A stretch of 64,000 bases of DNA from Peribacillus frigoritolerans (GCA_030562215.1 JAUPFL010000001.1:558001-622000); one strand, 5' to 3'; shown: positions 12,734 through 23,141, counted from the stretch's first letter. The notes: generated from the letters alone by a model not told the origin. Program-made: numbers and translations.

Positions 12734-12937
12734 TTAGCCGTGAATTTTGCGTTGTAGGTCCTGGACCATTTTGTTGCACTTTACATGTTCCCTATCCCGT
12801 TCTTTCTCAACCTCGATACGGAGGTCTAAGTTTCTACTGTACTCACTGTAGCCAATCCCATGTGAAGACTGCATCGCCTTTTCCATTTCGCTTGTTACAT
12901 TTAAATCCAGAGTATTGATAGTGAACCATCCTTTCAA
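12734..12937 (-). CDS. hypothetical 67-residue protein
   Basis: An uninterrupted small ORF with a charged, helical second half (EVEKERDREHVKCNKMVQDL) that looks protein-like. The start would be TTG 12937; no good ribosome-binding site precedes it, and an out-of-frame ATG lies nearby. I do not recognise the family. It may be a small real gene or the end of a decayed one, since the next kilobase holds other remnants. Confidence 0.4.
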   Translation of the reverse strand: MKGWFTINTLDLNVTSEMEKAMQSSHGIGYSEYSRNLDLRIEVEKERDREHVKCNKMVQDLQRKIHG

Positions 12938-13094
12938 ACTTGCGTATCATTTCATTATCTTCATTATCTCTATACCCTTTACTTTTTCTGTTAAACATGA
13001 AACGAATTAAATTAGGCCGCAGGCTGTAAACAAACTGGATGATTAATGAGTTTGTCTACAGTTTTTTAGTTTTTTAGGTTTTCAAAATTTGAAC

Positions 13095-13184
13095 GTTACT
13101 TTCCATTTCAGGCACTCGCTTTCCGCGGGCGGTCCGCCCTCGGCGCTTTTCCCGCAGGAGTCTCGTACCCTCCGTTCCAATCCA
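13095..13184 (-). repeat. interspersed G+C-rich repeat, short copy
   Basis: On the minus strand it reads GATTGGAACGGAGGGTACGA, then GACTCCTGCGGGA, a G+C-rich palindromic core, and GCGGAAAGCGAGTGCCTG. The same order of blocks appears on the plus strand at 52432-52559, where the copy is longer. Similar elements are scattered through many Bacillaceae genomes. This copy lacks most of the central section and the terminal inverted repeats. Confidence 0.75.
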
Positions 13185-13379
13185 CTAGGACTAAACAATC
13201 AGATATAATCACTTTCACCTAAGGTTTCCCTGATAAAGTGCCTCACTTCTCCATGTTTGGAAGCTGAACGAACAAACCAGCTTGCCTATTCATCTATGCG
13301 GCAGCAGACCGTAACGGGTTTGTGTTGGGACGATAGTAATACCCGGAAATCCTCATGATACTCGTTTTCTTAAGAGCCT

Positions 13380-13616
13380 TTGGTTGAACAAATGATTAAG
13401 AAAGTTGGAAAACCTGAAGCTGTTGACACAGATGCAACTAACAAAACACCAGCTTTACTCTATAAACGTCCTCGAACAAAAGAAAGATTCTTCCGCAGCC
13501 ATGGCTATGTGGAATATGAGCGTTTTGGGTTGTTATCTCTGCCCATCGGCACTCAACAACAAATAAAGAGGGCTATCGTGAGTACAAATCGCTTTAACTG
13601 CTTCAAATCCAATAAA
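13380..13616 (+). pseudogene. IS1182-family transposase remnant
   Basis: The fragment reads EQMIKKVGKPEAV...KTPAL, then RPRTKERFFRSHGYVEYERF, and after a frame change STTNKEGYREYKS. These blocks occur in this order in IS1182-type transposases (the DAGYKTPA, TRPRTKE and TTNREGYREYKS region). The N-terminus, the rest of the catalytic core and the C-terminus are missing, and a piece between the first two blocks is absent. No terminal repeats were found. This is a dead scrap, not an active element. Confidence 0.65.
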
Positions 13617-13619
13617 AAT

Positions 13620-13660
13620 CAAAAAGGTTTCGGAATGAGACCATTCCGAAACCTTTTTTC
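13620..13660 (-). terminator. metQ: terminator of metNPQ
   Basis: A perfect 17-base stem (AAAAAGGTTTCGGAATG with its complement) and a short loop, 35 bases beyond the metQ stop, with T-runs on both sides. Confidence 0.9.
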
Positions 13661-13694
13661 TTACAAACTGTGGCCTGAATTAAATCAGGTCAAA

Positions 13695-14531
13695 TTATTT
13701 ATCCGCCGGTACAACTGCACCTTTGTATTCTTTAAGAATGAAATCCTGGATGTCTTTAGAATGCAATACTTCTACAAGCGCTTTTATCGCTTCTTTATTT
13801 TCGTCACCTTTGTTTACGGCAATGACATTCACATATGGTGATTCCGAATCTTCAATCGCAATCGAATCTTCAAGCGGATTCAAACCCGCGTCAATTGCAT
13901 AGTTGGAATTGATCAAGACTGCATCGCCTTCGCCGCTCTCATAAATTTTAGGAAGCAGGGCCGCTTCATAATCGGCATCGAATTTAAGGTTTTTCTTATT
14001 TTCAACGATGTCTTTAGTTGTAGCCGTTGTTTTATCGATGCCTTCTTTCAAAGTGATCAGGCCATTCTTTTCCAAAAGGGATAAAGCGCGTCCATGATCA
14101 GCAACAGAGCTGCTCATAATAATTGTTGCGCCTTCCGGAAGTTTATCAATGCTTTTATATTTTTGTGAATATAGAGCAATCGGCTCGATATGGATTCCGC
14201 CAGCATTGACGAAATCATATCCATTTTCTTTAATTTGCGACTCTAAGTAAGGAATGTGCTGAAAGTAGTTAGCATCCAATTCCTTATCATTCAACGCCTT
14301 ATTCGGTAAAACATAGTCCTGGAACGTTTCGATTTCCAATTCGATTCCTTTTTCTTTAAGAAGCGGCTTAGCTTCCTCAAGGATTTCAGCATGCGGAACA
14401 TTGGATGCCCCTACAACTATTTTCTTCGATTCTTTTTCCGTATCGCTGCCGCTTTTATCCTTTTCACTTCCACAAGCAGCCAAAGCGATGGATAACACTA
14501 AAATTAATGCAAATCCTAAAAACTTTTTCAT
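13695..14531 (-). CDS. metQ: methionine ABC transporter substrate-binding lipoprotein MetQ
   Basis: A lipoprotein of the NlpA/MetQ family: signal peptide, lipobox LAAC with Cys20, and the family stretch VVGASNVPHAEILEEAKPLL. It binds methionine outside the membrane and passes it to MetP/MetN. The start is ATG 14531, 9 bases after GGGAG; ATG 14540 touches the ribosome site and is less likely. Intact. Third gene of metN-metP-metQ. Confidence 0.93.
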   Translation of the reverse strand: MKKFLGFALILVLSIALAACGSEKDKSGSDTEKESKKIVVGASNVPHAEILEEAKPLLKEKGIELEIETFQDYVLPNKALNDKELDANYFQHIPYLESQIKENGYDFVNAGGIHIEPIALYSQKYKSIDKLPEGATIIMSSSVADHGRALSLLEKNGLITLKEGIDKTTATTKDIVENKKNLKFDADYEAALLPKIYESGEGDAVLINSNYAIDAGLNPLEDSIAIEDSESPYVNVIAVNKGDENKEAIKALVEVLHSKDIQDFILKEYKGAVVPADK

Positions 14532-14546
14532 CCTATTCATCTCCCT

Positions 14547-15215
14547 TTATCTTTTGTCCAATTTAGATGTAATCACATCTCCAATAATTTGAATTATGAA
14601 GACGATAATTAGAATAACGATCGTCGCTACAAGCGTAACGTCATTTTGATTTCTTTGATACCCCTCCAAATAGGCTAGATTACCAAGCCCGCCTGCACCG
14701 ATGACCCCGGCCATTGCGGTATATCCAACCAATGCAATCGATGTTACCGTAATCCCGGAAATAAGGGCAGGCATCGACTCTGGAAGCAGGACCTTCCAAA
14801 TGATCGTACTCGTTTTTGCCCCCATCGATTTAGCGGCTTCAATTACACCTTTATCGATTTCACGAAGGCCGATTTCAACCATACGCGCATAAAATGGGGC
14901 CGCACCGATAATAAGCGCGGGCAGTGCAGCGTTCTGTCCGATCATGGAACCGACAAGCGCTTTAGTGAAAGGAATGAGCAGCACGATCAAAATAAGAAAT
15001 GGAATGGAACGGAATATATTGACGACAGCACTCATGATCCCGTTGACTGCCCGGTTTTCCCACATATTACCCTTCCCTGTCAGGAAAAGGATCAATCCTA
15101 ATATTATGCCTATAAAAAAGGTTGCCACTACAGAGACGCTTGTCATGTAAAGCGTTTCCCTCGTAGCTTCAATAATGTCTTCCCAATCAACATTCGGCAA
15201 TAATTCTTCAAGCAT
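14547..15215 (-). CDS. metP: methionine ABC transporter permease MetP (MetI)
   Basis: A 222-residue permease with five to six membrane segments and the EAA-type loop EAAKSMGAKTSTIIWKVLLP that docks to the ATPase. It overlaps metN by 8 bases and ends 16 bases before metQ. The frame is intact. Confidence 0.93.
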   Translation of the reverse strand: MLEELLPNVDWEDIIEATRETLYMTSVSVVATFFIGIILGLILFLTGKGNMWENRAVNGIMSAVVNIFRSIPFLILIVLLIPFTKALVGSMIGQNAALPALIIGAAPFYARMVEIGLREIDKGVIEAAKSMGAKTSTIIWKVLLPESMPALISGITVTSIALVGYTAMAGVIGAGGLGNLAYLEGYQRNQNDVTLVATIVILIIVFIIQIIGDVITSKLDKR

Positions 15216-16241
15216 GAGTAATCACCTCCACGCCTACCTGCTGTGCTTTAATGAATTCGATTGCGCGGAGCATTTCATCCTCTTTGCCATCTAGATGGAT
15301 AAACAATGTTCCATATGAACCGCTTCTTGTTTGGGATATCTTACCTTGAACGATATTGACATCCAACTCGAAGTTACGTACAAGCTTGGTGATCAATGGG
15401 CTTTCTGCATGATCGCCTACAAAGGTCAATTGAATCACTTTGCCTGCAGGATAGCGTTCGAGCAAATGGTCCATCGTTTCTTTCGTTTCTTCTGGTTCCG
15501 TTACCTGTTGCACGAAACGCTTCGTCATTTGTTCTTTAGGATTCTTGAAAACATCCAGGACAGGTCCCTGTTCAACAACTTGCCCGCTTTCCATCACGGC
15601 GACGCGATGGCAGATTTTACGAATCACATGCATTTCATGTGTTATCAAGACGATCGTCAATCCCAGGCGCTGATTGATGTCAACAAGCAATTCCAGTATG
15701 GAGTCGGTAGTCTGCGGATCCAAGGCAGAAGTCGCTTCATCACACAGCAGCACTTTAGGGTCATTTGCCAGAGCCCTGGCAATTCCCACCCTTTGCTTTT
15801 GCCCCCGCTTAATTGTGAAGGATAGGCCTTTTCCCTGCCTTCCAGTCCGACTAACTTGATCAATTCGTTCACACGCTTGGTTCGTTCAGTTTTAGAAACT
15901 CCTGCAATTTCCAATGGGAAAGAAATATTTTCCTGAACGGTCCTTGACCATAATAGATTGAAATGTTGGAAAATCATGCTGATTTCTTGACGGGCCTTAC
16001 GGAGCTGAGCCCCTTTAATTTTTGAAATTTCCTTCTCAGCCACCACAACGGATCCCTCTGTCGGTGTTTCCAATCCATTGAGCATTCTGATCAAAGTACT
16101 TTTCCCCGCTCCACTGTAACCGATGATACCGAAAATCTCGCCTTTATTTATTTCAACATTCACATTATTTACAGCCTTGATCGCCTCACTGTTTCCTTTT
16201 CCTGTTCGGAAAAGCTTACTGACTTTCGTCAATGTAATCAT
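15208..16241 (-). CDS. metN: methionine ABC transporter ATPase MetN, frameshifted
   Basis: About 344 residues. Walker A is GYSGAGKST, Walker B is VLLCDEATSALDP, and the C-terminal NIL/ACT-like domain (IQLTFVGDHAESPLITKLV) is the methionine-sensing domain of MetN. The frame breaks exactly in the ABC signature LSGGQKQR near 15803, where a G-run on the coding strand is one base short. It is preceded by a SAM-I riboswitch. Confidence 0.93.
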
Positions 16242-16345
16242 TAATCCTCACCTCTTTTATCCAATAAAACCTATGAACTTAGTTGATTTCTCTACATTAT
16301 TAGTCTGTTTCTCATATCCTGCAAAGGTTTTCCCCATAAAAATAG

Positions 16346-16506
16346 AAAAACCTTTCTGCATGAGCAGAAAGGCAGGTGAAGAAACAGGCCTTCCTCTCAT
16401 CTTCCAAAGTGATTAAACTTTGTGTGAATTGGCACCTTTCCAAGGAAATCTCCTTGTCGGTTGCCGGGTTTCATCGGGCACATCCCTCCACCTCTCTTGA
16501 TAAGAG
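16346..16506 (-). ncRNA. SAM-I riboswitch (S-box) upstream of metN
   Basis: On the minus strand the leader starts CTCTTATCAAGAGAGGTGGA, then GGGATGTGCCCGATGAAACCC and GGCAACC, the S-box core. It ends with the terminator CCTTTCTGC-loop-GCAGAAAGG and a T-run at 16346-16372. Known mechanism: SAM binding favours the terminator, so metNPQ is expressed when SAM, hence methionine, is low. Confidence 0.95.
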
Positions 16507-16623
16507 CTAATATATAGAATATTTGTACAACATTAAGTTCTTTAGTATGGTGAAATTTTATCATAGATAAAAAAGGAGCGCAATGTATATTATTTCTAGT
16601 ACAACAATGAACAGGAACTTTGC

Positions 16624-17933
16624 TTAAACCGTTTTGGAAGTCAAGGAGACGATATTCGTCGCCTTTTCAATTGCCTGCTCCAAATCTTCTATTAAATCCT
16701 CTACATTTTCAATCCCAATGGATAAACGGACTTGGTCGGCACGCACACCCGCTTTTGCAAGACCTGCCTCATTCAATTGTTGATGGGTCGTACTGGCTGG
16801 GTGGATGATCAAGCTCTTCGCATCCCCTACATTCGCCACATGGGACCATAATTCCACCGAATTGATAAGTTTTGCCCCAGCTTCGCGATTACCTTGTATC
16901 CCAAATGTGACGACAGATCCAGCTCCCTTTGGCAAATATTTATCCGCAAGGGCTTTATCGGGATGATCCTCATCACCGGGATGTGAAACCCAAGTCACGG
17001 CAGGATGGTTTTTAAATATTTAATGACAGACTTGGTGTTTGATAGATGCTCTTTCATCCTAACATGGAGCGTTTCAAGTCCAAGCGTAAACTGGAATGCA
17101 CTTTGGGCACTTAGCGCAGGGCCCAAATCACGGAGTAACTGGACTCGGGCTTTCGTTATGAATGCGGCAGGTCCAACTGCCTCGGCGTATACCAGATTGT
17201 CGTAACTTGGGTCAGGCTCCGTGAAGCCAGGGTAGTTTGGCGAGTTCCAATCGAATTTCCCTCCATCCACGATGACACCGCCTAGCGTCGTTCCATTTCC
17301 AAGAAGCCATTTTGTAGCGGAATGGATGACGATATCCGCTCCAAAATCAATGGGTCTGCAAAGATACGGTGTCGCGAAGGTATTATCAATGATTAAAGGT
17401 ATGCCGGCTTCATGGGCGATTTCCGCTACCGCTTCAATATCAAGCACCCTCAAACTTGGATTTCCGATCGTTTCAGCAAAAATGGCTTTAGTTCTTGGCG
17501 TAATCGCCCTTTTAAAATTTTCAGGGTCATCTGGAGAAACGAATTTCACTTTTATCCCATATTTAGGAAGAGTATTTTCAAAAAGGTTATACGTACCGCC
17601 ATATAAGGTAGAGGCTGAAACAATCTCATCCCCTGAAGCGGCAATATTCAGGATTGAAAGTGAGATGGCCGCCATTCCGCTTGCCGTTGCCAATCCGCCG
17701 ATACCGCCTTCCAGTAAGGCCATTCTTTCCTCAAAAACGCTGACCGTGGGATTATGAAGCCGTGTATATATATAGCCATTCTCCTTTAGGCCAAATAAAT
17801 TCGCTGCATGGTCGGTGTCTTTGAACAAGTATGCATTGCTTTGGTAGATAGGAACTGCACGGGCACCTGTTTCATCAGCTTGCAGACCGCCATGAACACT
17901 CAATGTTTCGAAACGCAACTTTTTCCCTGACAT
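16624..17933 (-). CDS. metY: O-acetylhomoserine sulfhydrylase-type enzyme, frameshifted
   Basis: About 435 residues of the Cys/Met-metabolism PLP family. The PLP lysine is in HSATKWLLGNG. The length and the NPTVSVFEERMALLEGG segment point to O-acetylhomoserine aminocarboxypropyltransferase, which makes homocysteine from O-acetylhomoserine and sulfide, rather than the shorter MetI/MetC lyases. The frame breaks near 17005 in an A-run (one A missing), joining LKNHPAVTWVSHPG. It has its own SAM-I riboswitch, which fits direct sulfhydrylation in methionine synthesis. The start is ATG 17933 with AGAGGAG upstream. Confidence 0.88.
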
Positions 17934-17993
17934 ATTATTTCTCCTCTTTTTTATGGATTTAATTGGAATTATATGAAATCTGGCCTTTTATAA

Positions 17994-18141
17994 ACAAAAA
18001 AACCACTTCAATAAGAAGAGGTTTCAAGAACACACCTCATCTACCAGAGCCAACACTCTGCTGGAATTAGCACCGTATATAAAATTTATACCGGTTGCCG
18101 GGCTTCGTCGGGCCAGTCCCTCCGCCACTCTTGATAAGAAC
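17994..18141 (-). ncRNA. SAM-I riboswitch (S-box) upstream of metY
   Basis: The leader on the minus strand shows CTTATCAAGAGTGGCGGA, GGGACTGGCCCGACGAAGCCC, GGCAACCGG, then GGTGCTAATTCC and a terminator AACCTCTTC-loop-GAAGTGGTT followed by seven T. This is the canonical S-box order. It is a second, independent copy, 1.5 kb from the metN one. Confidence 0.95.
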
Positions 18142-18253
18142 TATTAAATTCTGCCGTTACTTTACTTAATTCAAAATATAGCATTTTAGAATAAATCAGT
18201 CAATGAATTGTTAGAATATTCTTTGTTTATTTTCAACTTGCATTCAAATGTAC

Positions 18254-18289
18254 GCAACAAAGAAACCAACCACGGATCTGATTGGTTTC
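18254..18289 (-). terminator. terminator after yusE
   Basis: Minus-strand hairpin GAAACCAATCAG / TGGTTGGTTTC followed by TTTGTTG, immediately past the proposed TAG of yusE at 18290. Confidence 0.65.
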
Positions 18290-18597
18290 CTAGCTGATTT
18301 CCTTAAGCAATCCGTACAAATAAGGAACGGATTGAAAGGCATATATTTTTTGTGCAGCTGTCCTTCTTTGAAAAGCAATAAGCAAGGAACACTTTCGATT
18401 TCATATGATTCGGCAATTGCTTGGACATAGTTCATATTCATTTTGCCTGCCTTCAATTCCGGGAAAAGCTCCAAGGCTATCGTCAGCATCTTGGATGCCA
18501 CCTGACAGGTGCCGCATAAAGGCGTATATAAATATAAGCAAAAGGTTTCCCCACTTTCAACAGCAAGCTTACACTCTTCTTCTTTCCATTCCTGCAT
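18290..18597 (-). CDS. yusE: thioredoxin-like protein YusE, frameshifted near its end
   Basis: About 102 residues with a thioredoxin fold and the CxxC motif TPLCGTCQVA near residue 30. The cis-proline region is ESVPCLLLF. The frame breaks in an A-run near 18345. With one A restored the end reads KIYAFQSVPYLYGLLKEIS then TAG at 18290, the normal YusE end. The start is ATG 18597, just after the yusF stop, with AAAGGGTGA upstream. Probably a general thiol reductase; the partner is unknown. Confidence 0.82.
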
Positions 18598-18600
18598 CAA

Positions 18601-18966
18601 TTAGTCGTTCACCCTTTGACTTAAAAATTTCATTTTCACATTCATATTGGCAGATAGCAGCACAGTTGCGATATGATGTTCGGGTGAGCTTTCCACTTCT
18701 TTGTACATTTTATTGATATACAGGTGGTTCGCTTCCGGCATTTCCCTTCGGAACTGCTTCCGCAGCTTTTCTCCTGATTCATCTGCGTCAAAAAGGAGAT
18801 AAACATCACGGTCCATCAATTCTTCCACTAATTCATCCAGCTTAGTTAATGATATGGTCCCATTCGTACATCTTATTTCCACATCTTCATTTAAAACGGA
18901 GGCAACTTTTCTTCTATCGGAACTGCCTTCTACTATGATCACTTTTTCGAATTCGCCCCACTCCAT
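18601..18966 (-). CDS. yusF: Toprim-domain protein YusF
   Basis: A 121-residue stand-alone Toprim protein. The conserved acidic motifs are visible: VIIVEGSSDRRKV (Glu) and YLLFDADESGEKLRK (DxD). Toprim domains act in topoisomerases, primases and small nucleases such as RNase M5; the role of YusF is not established. The start is ATG 18966, 8 bases after GGAG. It precedes yusE directly and is likely co-transcribed. Confidence 0.82.
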   Translation of the reverse strand: MEWGEFEKVIIVEGSSDRRKVASVLNEDVEIRCTNGTISLTKLDELVEELMDRDVYLLFDADESGEKLRKQFRREMPEANHLYINKMYKEVESSPEHHIATVLLSANMNVKMKFLSQRVND

Positions 18967-19060
18967 GTCATCACTCCATCTCACGAATTATGTGCGCAAC
19001 TCACCCACTGTACAAAATGAAAAAGAGAGCAGGCCTTTTCAGTCCCCCCTCTCCTTCTTA

Positions 19061-19441
19061 TTAACCGTTGATTAAACTCTCATACTCTTCAGCGCTCATC
19101 AAGTTTTCAATATCACTGCCATTAGATGGTTCAAGCACGACCATCCATGCCTTTTCATAAGGAGACTCATTTACATATTCAGGGTTGTCACTTAAATCTT
19201 CGTTTACTTCAACAACCTTGCCACTGATAGGTGCATAAAGCTCAGAAACGGTCTTAACGGATTCAACACTTCCAAATGGTTCGTTCGCTTTCAATTCATC
19301 GCCGATTTCCGGAAGCTCAACGAATACGATGTCCCCAAGCTCGGATTGTGCGAATGCCGTAATTCCAATGCGCACTGTTCCATCTTCCGTTTTGACCCAT
19401 TCATGTTCTTTAGTGTAACGAAGTTCTTTTGGTGTTGTCAT
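19061..19441 (-). CDS. gcvH: glycine cleavage system H protein / lipoyl carrier GcvH
   Basis: A complete 126-residue H protein with the lipoyl lysine Lys63 in [15 protein letters not shown]. Besides glycine cleavage, in B. subtilis GcvH is the obligatory intermediate for octanoyl transfer to other lipoate enzymes. That explains why it stands apart from gcvT-gcvP. The start is ATG 19441 with GGAGGG upstream. Confidence 0.94.
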   Translation of the reverse strand: MTTPKELRYTKEHEWVKTEDGTVRIGITAFAQSELGDIVFVELPEIGDELKANEPFGSVESVKTVSELYAPISGKVVEVNEDLSDNPEYVNESPYEKAWMVVLEPSNGSDIENLMSAEEYESLING

Positions 19442-19536
19442 AATTAACCCTCCATATGTACATCTTATTTTATCTATTACATTATAAGGTAGATTGTTTG
19501 TTTAAGTAAGGAATTAACCAAATATTTTGTGAAATT

Positions 19537-19893
19537 TCAGTTCCAAACCTGTTCGAATTGCTCTTCTTTGAAACCTACCGTCACTTTGGTGCCATCCGTA
19601 ACAATCGGCCTTTTCAGAAGCATGCCATCTGTGGACAATATATCAAGCATCTCTGCTTCAGAAGCTTCTTTCAGCTTATCCTTTAAGCCCAGCTCCCGAT
19701 ATTTTTGACCGCTAGTATTGAAAAACTTCTTCAACTCCAAATTGCTGTTTTTATATAGTTGTTCTATTTCAGTTCGCGAAGGGGGATTATCCGCTATATG
19801 GATCGCTTCATATTGCAGTTCATGATTATCCAGCCACTTCTTCGCATTACGGCATGTACCGCATTTTGGGTACCAATATAATGTTAAGCCCAT
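19537..19893 (-). CDS. yusI: ArsC/Spx-family protein YusI
   Basis: A 118-residue thioredoxin-fold protein of the ArsC/Spx group. It has a CxxC near the N-terminus (YPKCGTCRNAKKW) and the conserved KRPIVTDGTKVTVGFKEEQF end. It lacks Spx features beyond the fold, and arsenate reduction is not demonstrated for YusI. The start is ATG 19893, 7 bases after GGTGG; ATG 19896 is the alternative. Intact. Confidence 0.85.
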   Translation of the reverse strand: MGLTLYWYPKCGTCRNAKKWLDNHELQYEAIHIADNPPSRTEIEQLYKNSNLELKKFFNTSGQKYRELGLKDKLKEASEAEMLDILSTDGMLLKRPIVTDGTKVTVGFKEEQFEQVWN

Positions 19894-19984
19894 CATTTCA
19901 CCACCTATCAATAGAATACCCGTTTTTACCACGCAATACAACGAAATGTCTTTTGAATTTCCAATCCGATTTCATCAATTGAAA

Positions 19985-20016
19985 TAAAGGGAATGCCATT
20001 GCGGGCATTCCCTTTA
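19985..20016 (-). terminator. terminator of fadNAE
   Basis: Stem AAAGGGAATGCCC/GGCATTCCCTTT around a short loop, about 20 bases after the fadE stop, with a T-run on the minus strand. Confidence 0.85.
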
Positions 20017-20034
20017 CGGATTCTGACTCATTGC

Positions 20035-21822
20035 CTAAAGAGCATACTTTTCCGCTTCGATTACCTTGACGGAAGCTTCGCGTTTTTTCGCAATGACATT
20101 GATCGGAGTGTGTCTAGTCAGCTTACGGAGCGAGGAAAGCATGATGCGAAGAGTATCCCCTGTTTCCACCGCAATTAACGTTTCCTTTGCATGCTGTTCT
20201 ATTTCATTGAAAGCTTCCTGAACGAAGATTTCAGTGTAAAGCACTTTTTGTTTGTTCTTCTCCAGACCTGTAGTTGCAATTGCCTTTTCCGTACGCAATA
20301 CTACGGATTCAGCTGCATAGGCAAGGGATGCGATATCAGCAATGTTGGAGAGGATTTCTTGTTCTTGATCAAGACTTTTTCCGTATTTCTGTGCCGCAAG
20401 CCCAGCTGCCAAAATACCGATTTTCTTAGCGTTCCTAACAAGCATTTTTTCTTGTGCCAGTGGCTCATCGCCAGGTTCTTCCGGCATCATCATCATTAAT
20501 TCCTCTTGCAGGCCTTGAGCTTTTTGAAGTAGCGGCAACTCCCCTTTAAGTGCTTTCTTCAAGAAAGTTCCCGGGACAAGCAATCTATTGATTTCATTCG
20601 TACCTTCAAAGATCCGGTTAATACGTGAGTCGCGATATGCTTTTTCAATTTCATACTCCTGCATGAAACCATAACCGCCATGAAGCTGTACGCCTTCGTC
20701 CGTAACGTAATCCAATACTTCGGAAGCAAAGAATTTATTCAATGAACATTCAATCGCATATTCAGCGATTGCAGCCGCCATTGATTTCCCATCTTTCACT
20801 TGCTCATCCGTCAATTTGCTTTGTCTTTGATCATAAAGGCCAACGGTACGATATACAGAGCTTTCTGCTGCATAAATCTTAGCTGCCATTGTTGCAAGTT
20901 TTTCTTTCGTCAAGTTAAAATCGGAAATTTTCGTTTTGAATTGTTGACGTTGATTCGTATAAGCAGCTGTAATCTCAAGGGCGCGTTTGGATCCGCCAAC
21001 AGCACCGACGCCTAATTTATAGCGGCCGATATTCAGGATATTGAAAGCGATGACATGCCCTTTTCCGGCTACACCCAAAAGGTTTTCGACTGGTACATGA
21101 ACATCTTCGAGGATTAAAGTACGTGTGGATGAGCTTTTGATCCCCATTTTCTTCTCTTCAGCCCCAGTTGATACGCCTTTATAATCACGCTCAACAATGA
21201 AAGCTGAGAATTGTTCACCGTCGATTTTCGCGTATACACAGAATACATCTGCAAAACCTGCATTTGTAATCCATTGTTTTTCACCATTTAAAATATAGTG
21301 CGTTCCTTCTGCATTCAGTTTCGCTGTCGTTTTTGCTCCCAAGGCATCTGAACCTGAGCTTGGTTCCGTTAAGGCATACGCAGCAATCTTCTCACCCGTT
21401 GCAAGTAACGGAAGGTATTTTTTCTTTTGGTCTTCATTCCCGAATAATACGATCGGCAAAGATCCGATACCTACATGTGCACCATGCGTAATTCCGAAGC
21501 CGCCTGCAAGTGCCATTTTTTCCGTAATCAATGCCGAACTGATTTTATCAAGGCCCAATCCGCTATATTCCTCAGGAACATCAGCACCAAGTAAACCGAT
21601 TTCACCTGCATGCTTCAGTAATTTAACGGAACGGTCAAACTCATGGTTTTCTAAATGTTCAACCTGCGGCAGAATTTCATTCACTACGAATTCCTCGGAA
21701 GTTTTGGCGATCATTTTATGCTCATCAGAATAATCTTCCGGAGTAAACACTTGATCATACGTAATATCTTCTATTAAAAAGGCACCGCCTTTAATGAGGT
21801 TATCTGTAGTTTGATTGGACAT
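20035..21822 (-). CDS. fadE: acyl-CoA dehydrogenase FadE
   Basis: A 595-residue acyl-CoA dehydrogenase, longer than the usual 380 by a C-terminal helical extension, which is the FadE (YusJ) layout. Motifs: YALTEPSSGSDA in the flavin-binding middle domain, and YRDSRINRIFEGTNEINR near residue 400. It catalyses the first oxidation of beta-oxidation. Intact. Third gene of fadN-fadA-fadE. Confidence 0.92.
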   Translation of the reverse strand: MSNQTTDNLIKGGAFLIEDITYDQVFTPEDYSDEHKMIAKTSEEFVVNEILPQVEHLENHEFDRSVKLLKHAGEIGLLGADVPEEYSGLGLDKISSALITEKMALAGGFGITHGAHVGIGSLPIVLFGNEDQKKKYLPLLATGEKIAAYALTEPSSGSDALGAKTTAKLNAEGTHYILNGEKQWITNAGFADVFCVYAKIDGEQFSAFIVERDYKGVSTGAEEKKMGIKSSSTRTLILEDVHVPVENLLGVAGKGHVIAFNILNIGRYKLGVGAVGGSKRALEITAAYTNQRQQFKTKISDFNLTKEKLATMAAKIYAAESSVYRTVGLYDQRQSKLTDEQVKDGKSMAAAIAEYAIECSLNKFFASEVLDYVTDEGVQLHGGYGFMQEYEIEKAYRDSRINRIFEGTNEINRLLVPGTFLKKALKGELPLLQKAQGLQEELMMMMPEEPGDEPLAQEKMLVRNAKKIGILAAGLAAQKYGKSLDQEQEILSNIADIASLAYAAESVVLRTEKAIATTGLEKNKQKVLYTEIFVQEAFNEIEQHAKETLIAVETGDTLRIMLSSLRKLTRHTPINVIAKKREASVKVIEAEKYAL

Positions 21823-21892
21823 GTTATTTCCTCCTATGTGTTTAAGATAGTAAACCCGCCGGAAGCATGACAGCTTCCGGAAGGGGGTGGGA

Positions 21893-23070
21893 TTACGCCA
21901 TTAATTCAAATACTCCGGCAGCACCCATTCCGCCGCCGATACACATTGTCACGACTCCGAACTGTTGGTTTCTGCGCTTCATTTCATGAAGCAGGCTTAA
22001 TGTCAATTTTGCTCCCGAACATCCTAATGGATGGCCTAAGGCGATGGCTCCGCCATTTACATTGACAATCTCTTCATTCAATCCGAGCTCACGAATGATT
22101 TGGATGGATTGGGAGGCAAAAGCTTCATTCAATTCAAATAAACCAATATCTGATAACTCAAGACCTGCTAGCTTCAAAGCTTTAGGTATGGCTGCAATCG
22201 GCCCGATGCCCATAATTTCAGGCGGTACTCCAGCTACAGCAAAGGAACGGAACTTACCCATCGGTTTCATCCCTAATGAAGAAGCCTTTTCCCCGTCCAT
22301 GACCATGACCGCGGCTGCACCATCACTCGTCTGTGATGAATTCCCTGCTGTTACGGATCCTGTAACGGAGAATGCAGGTCTTAGTTTTCTTAGCACTTCG
22401 GCAGTCGTGCCTGGACGAACGCCCTCATCCTGTGTAAAAGTAAATGATTTTTCCTTTAACTTAAGATCTGGTCCCACTGAACGAAGGGTTACGTCAACCG
22501 GTACGATCTCATCGGAAAACTTTCCTTCTGCAATGGCCTTAGCCGCCTTTTGATGACTTCTAACAGAAAATGCATCTTGATCGTCACGGGAAATGCCGTA
22601 TTTTTTGCAACGGCTTCAGCAGTGTGACCCATACCCATATAATATTCCGGTGCCGTTTCCGCAAGTCTCGCGTTCGGACGTGTTACATGGCCCATCATTG
22701 GCAAAAGGCTCATGGATTCCGCCCCGCCTGCAATGACTGTATCACTTTGGCCGAGCATGATCCTTTCCGCTCCATATGCGATACTTTGCAGCCCGCTTGA
22801 ACAGTAACGATTAATCGTTATGGCCGGTACTGTATAAGGTAACCCTGCCAATGCTCCAATGTTACGAGCCATGTTCAATCCTTGCTCCGCTTCAGGCATT
22901 GCACAACCGATAATCAGGTCATCTATTGTGCCTTCATAATTCCCTGCACGCTTTAACGTTTCCTTTACGACAAGAGCCCCTAAATCATCAGGACGTACAC
23001 TAGCAAGAGAACCTTTTTTCGCTCTTCCTACCGGAGTCCTAGCTCCAGCTACTATTACCGCTTCTTTCAT
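21893..23070 (-). CDS. fadA: acetyl-CoA C-acyltransferase (thiolase) FadA, frameshifted
   Basis: About 391 residues. The acylated cysteine is Cys90 in [10 protein letters not shown]; the histidine motif is [16 protein letters not shown]; the second cysteine is in [14 protein letters not shown]. It cleaves 3-ketoacyl-CoA in the last step of beta-oxidation. The frame breaks near 22605 in an A-run (one missing), in the segment [15 protein letters not shown]. It lies 70 bases after fadN and 70 before fadE. Confidence 0.93.
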
Positions 23071-23141
23071 GAGGATCCCCCTTACTCATTTTTAAGCTAT
23101 CGATCTATTGATCTCGTTTTGGCCATATCTTCATCTATTCA

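Noticed and set aside
13095..13184. Repeat as an intrinsic terminator or structured regulatory RNA
   Set aside because: It recurs at 52432 in unrelated context with the same block order and no adjoining gene end, so it is an interspersed repeat.
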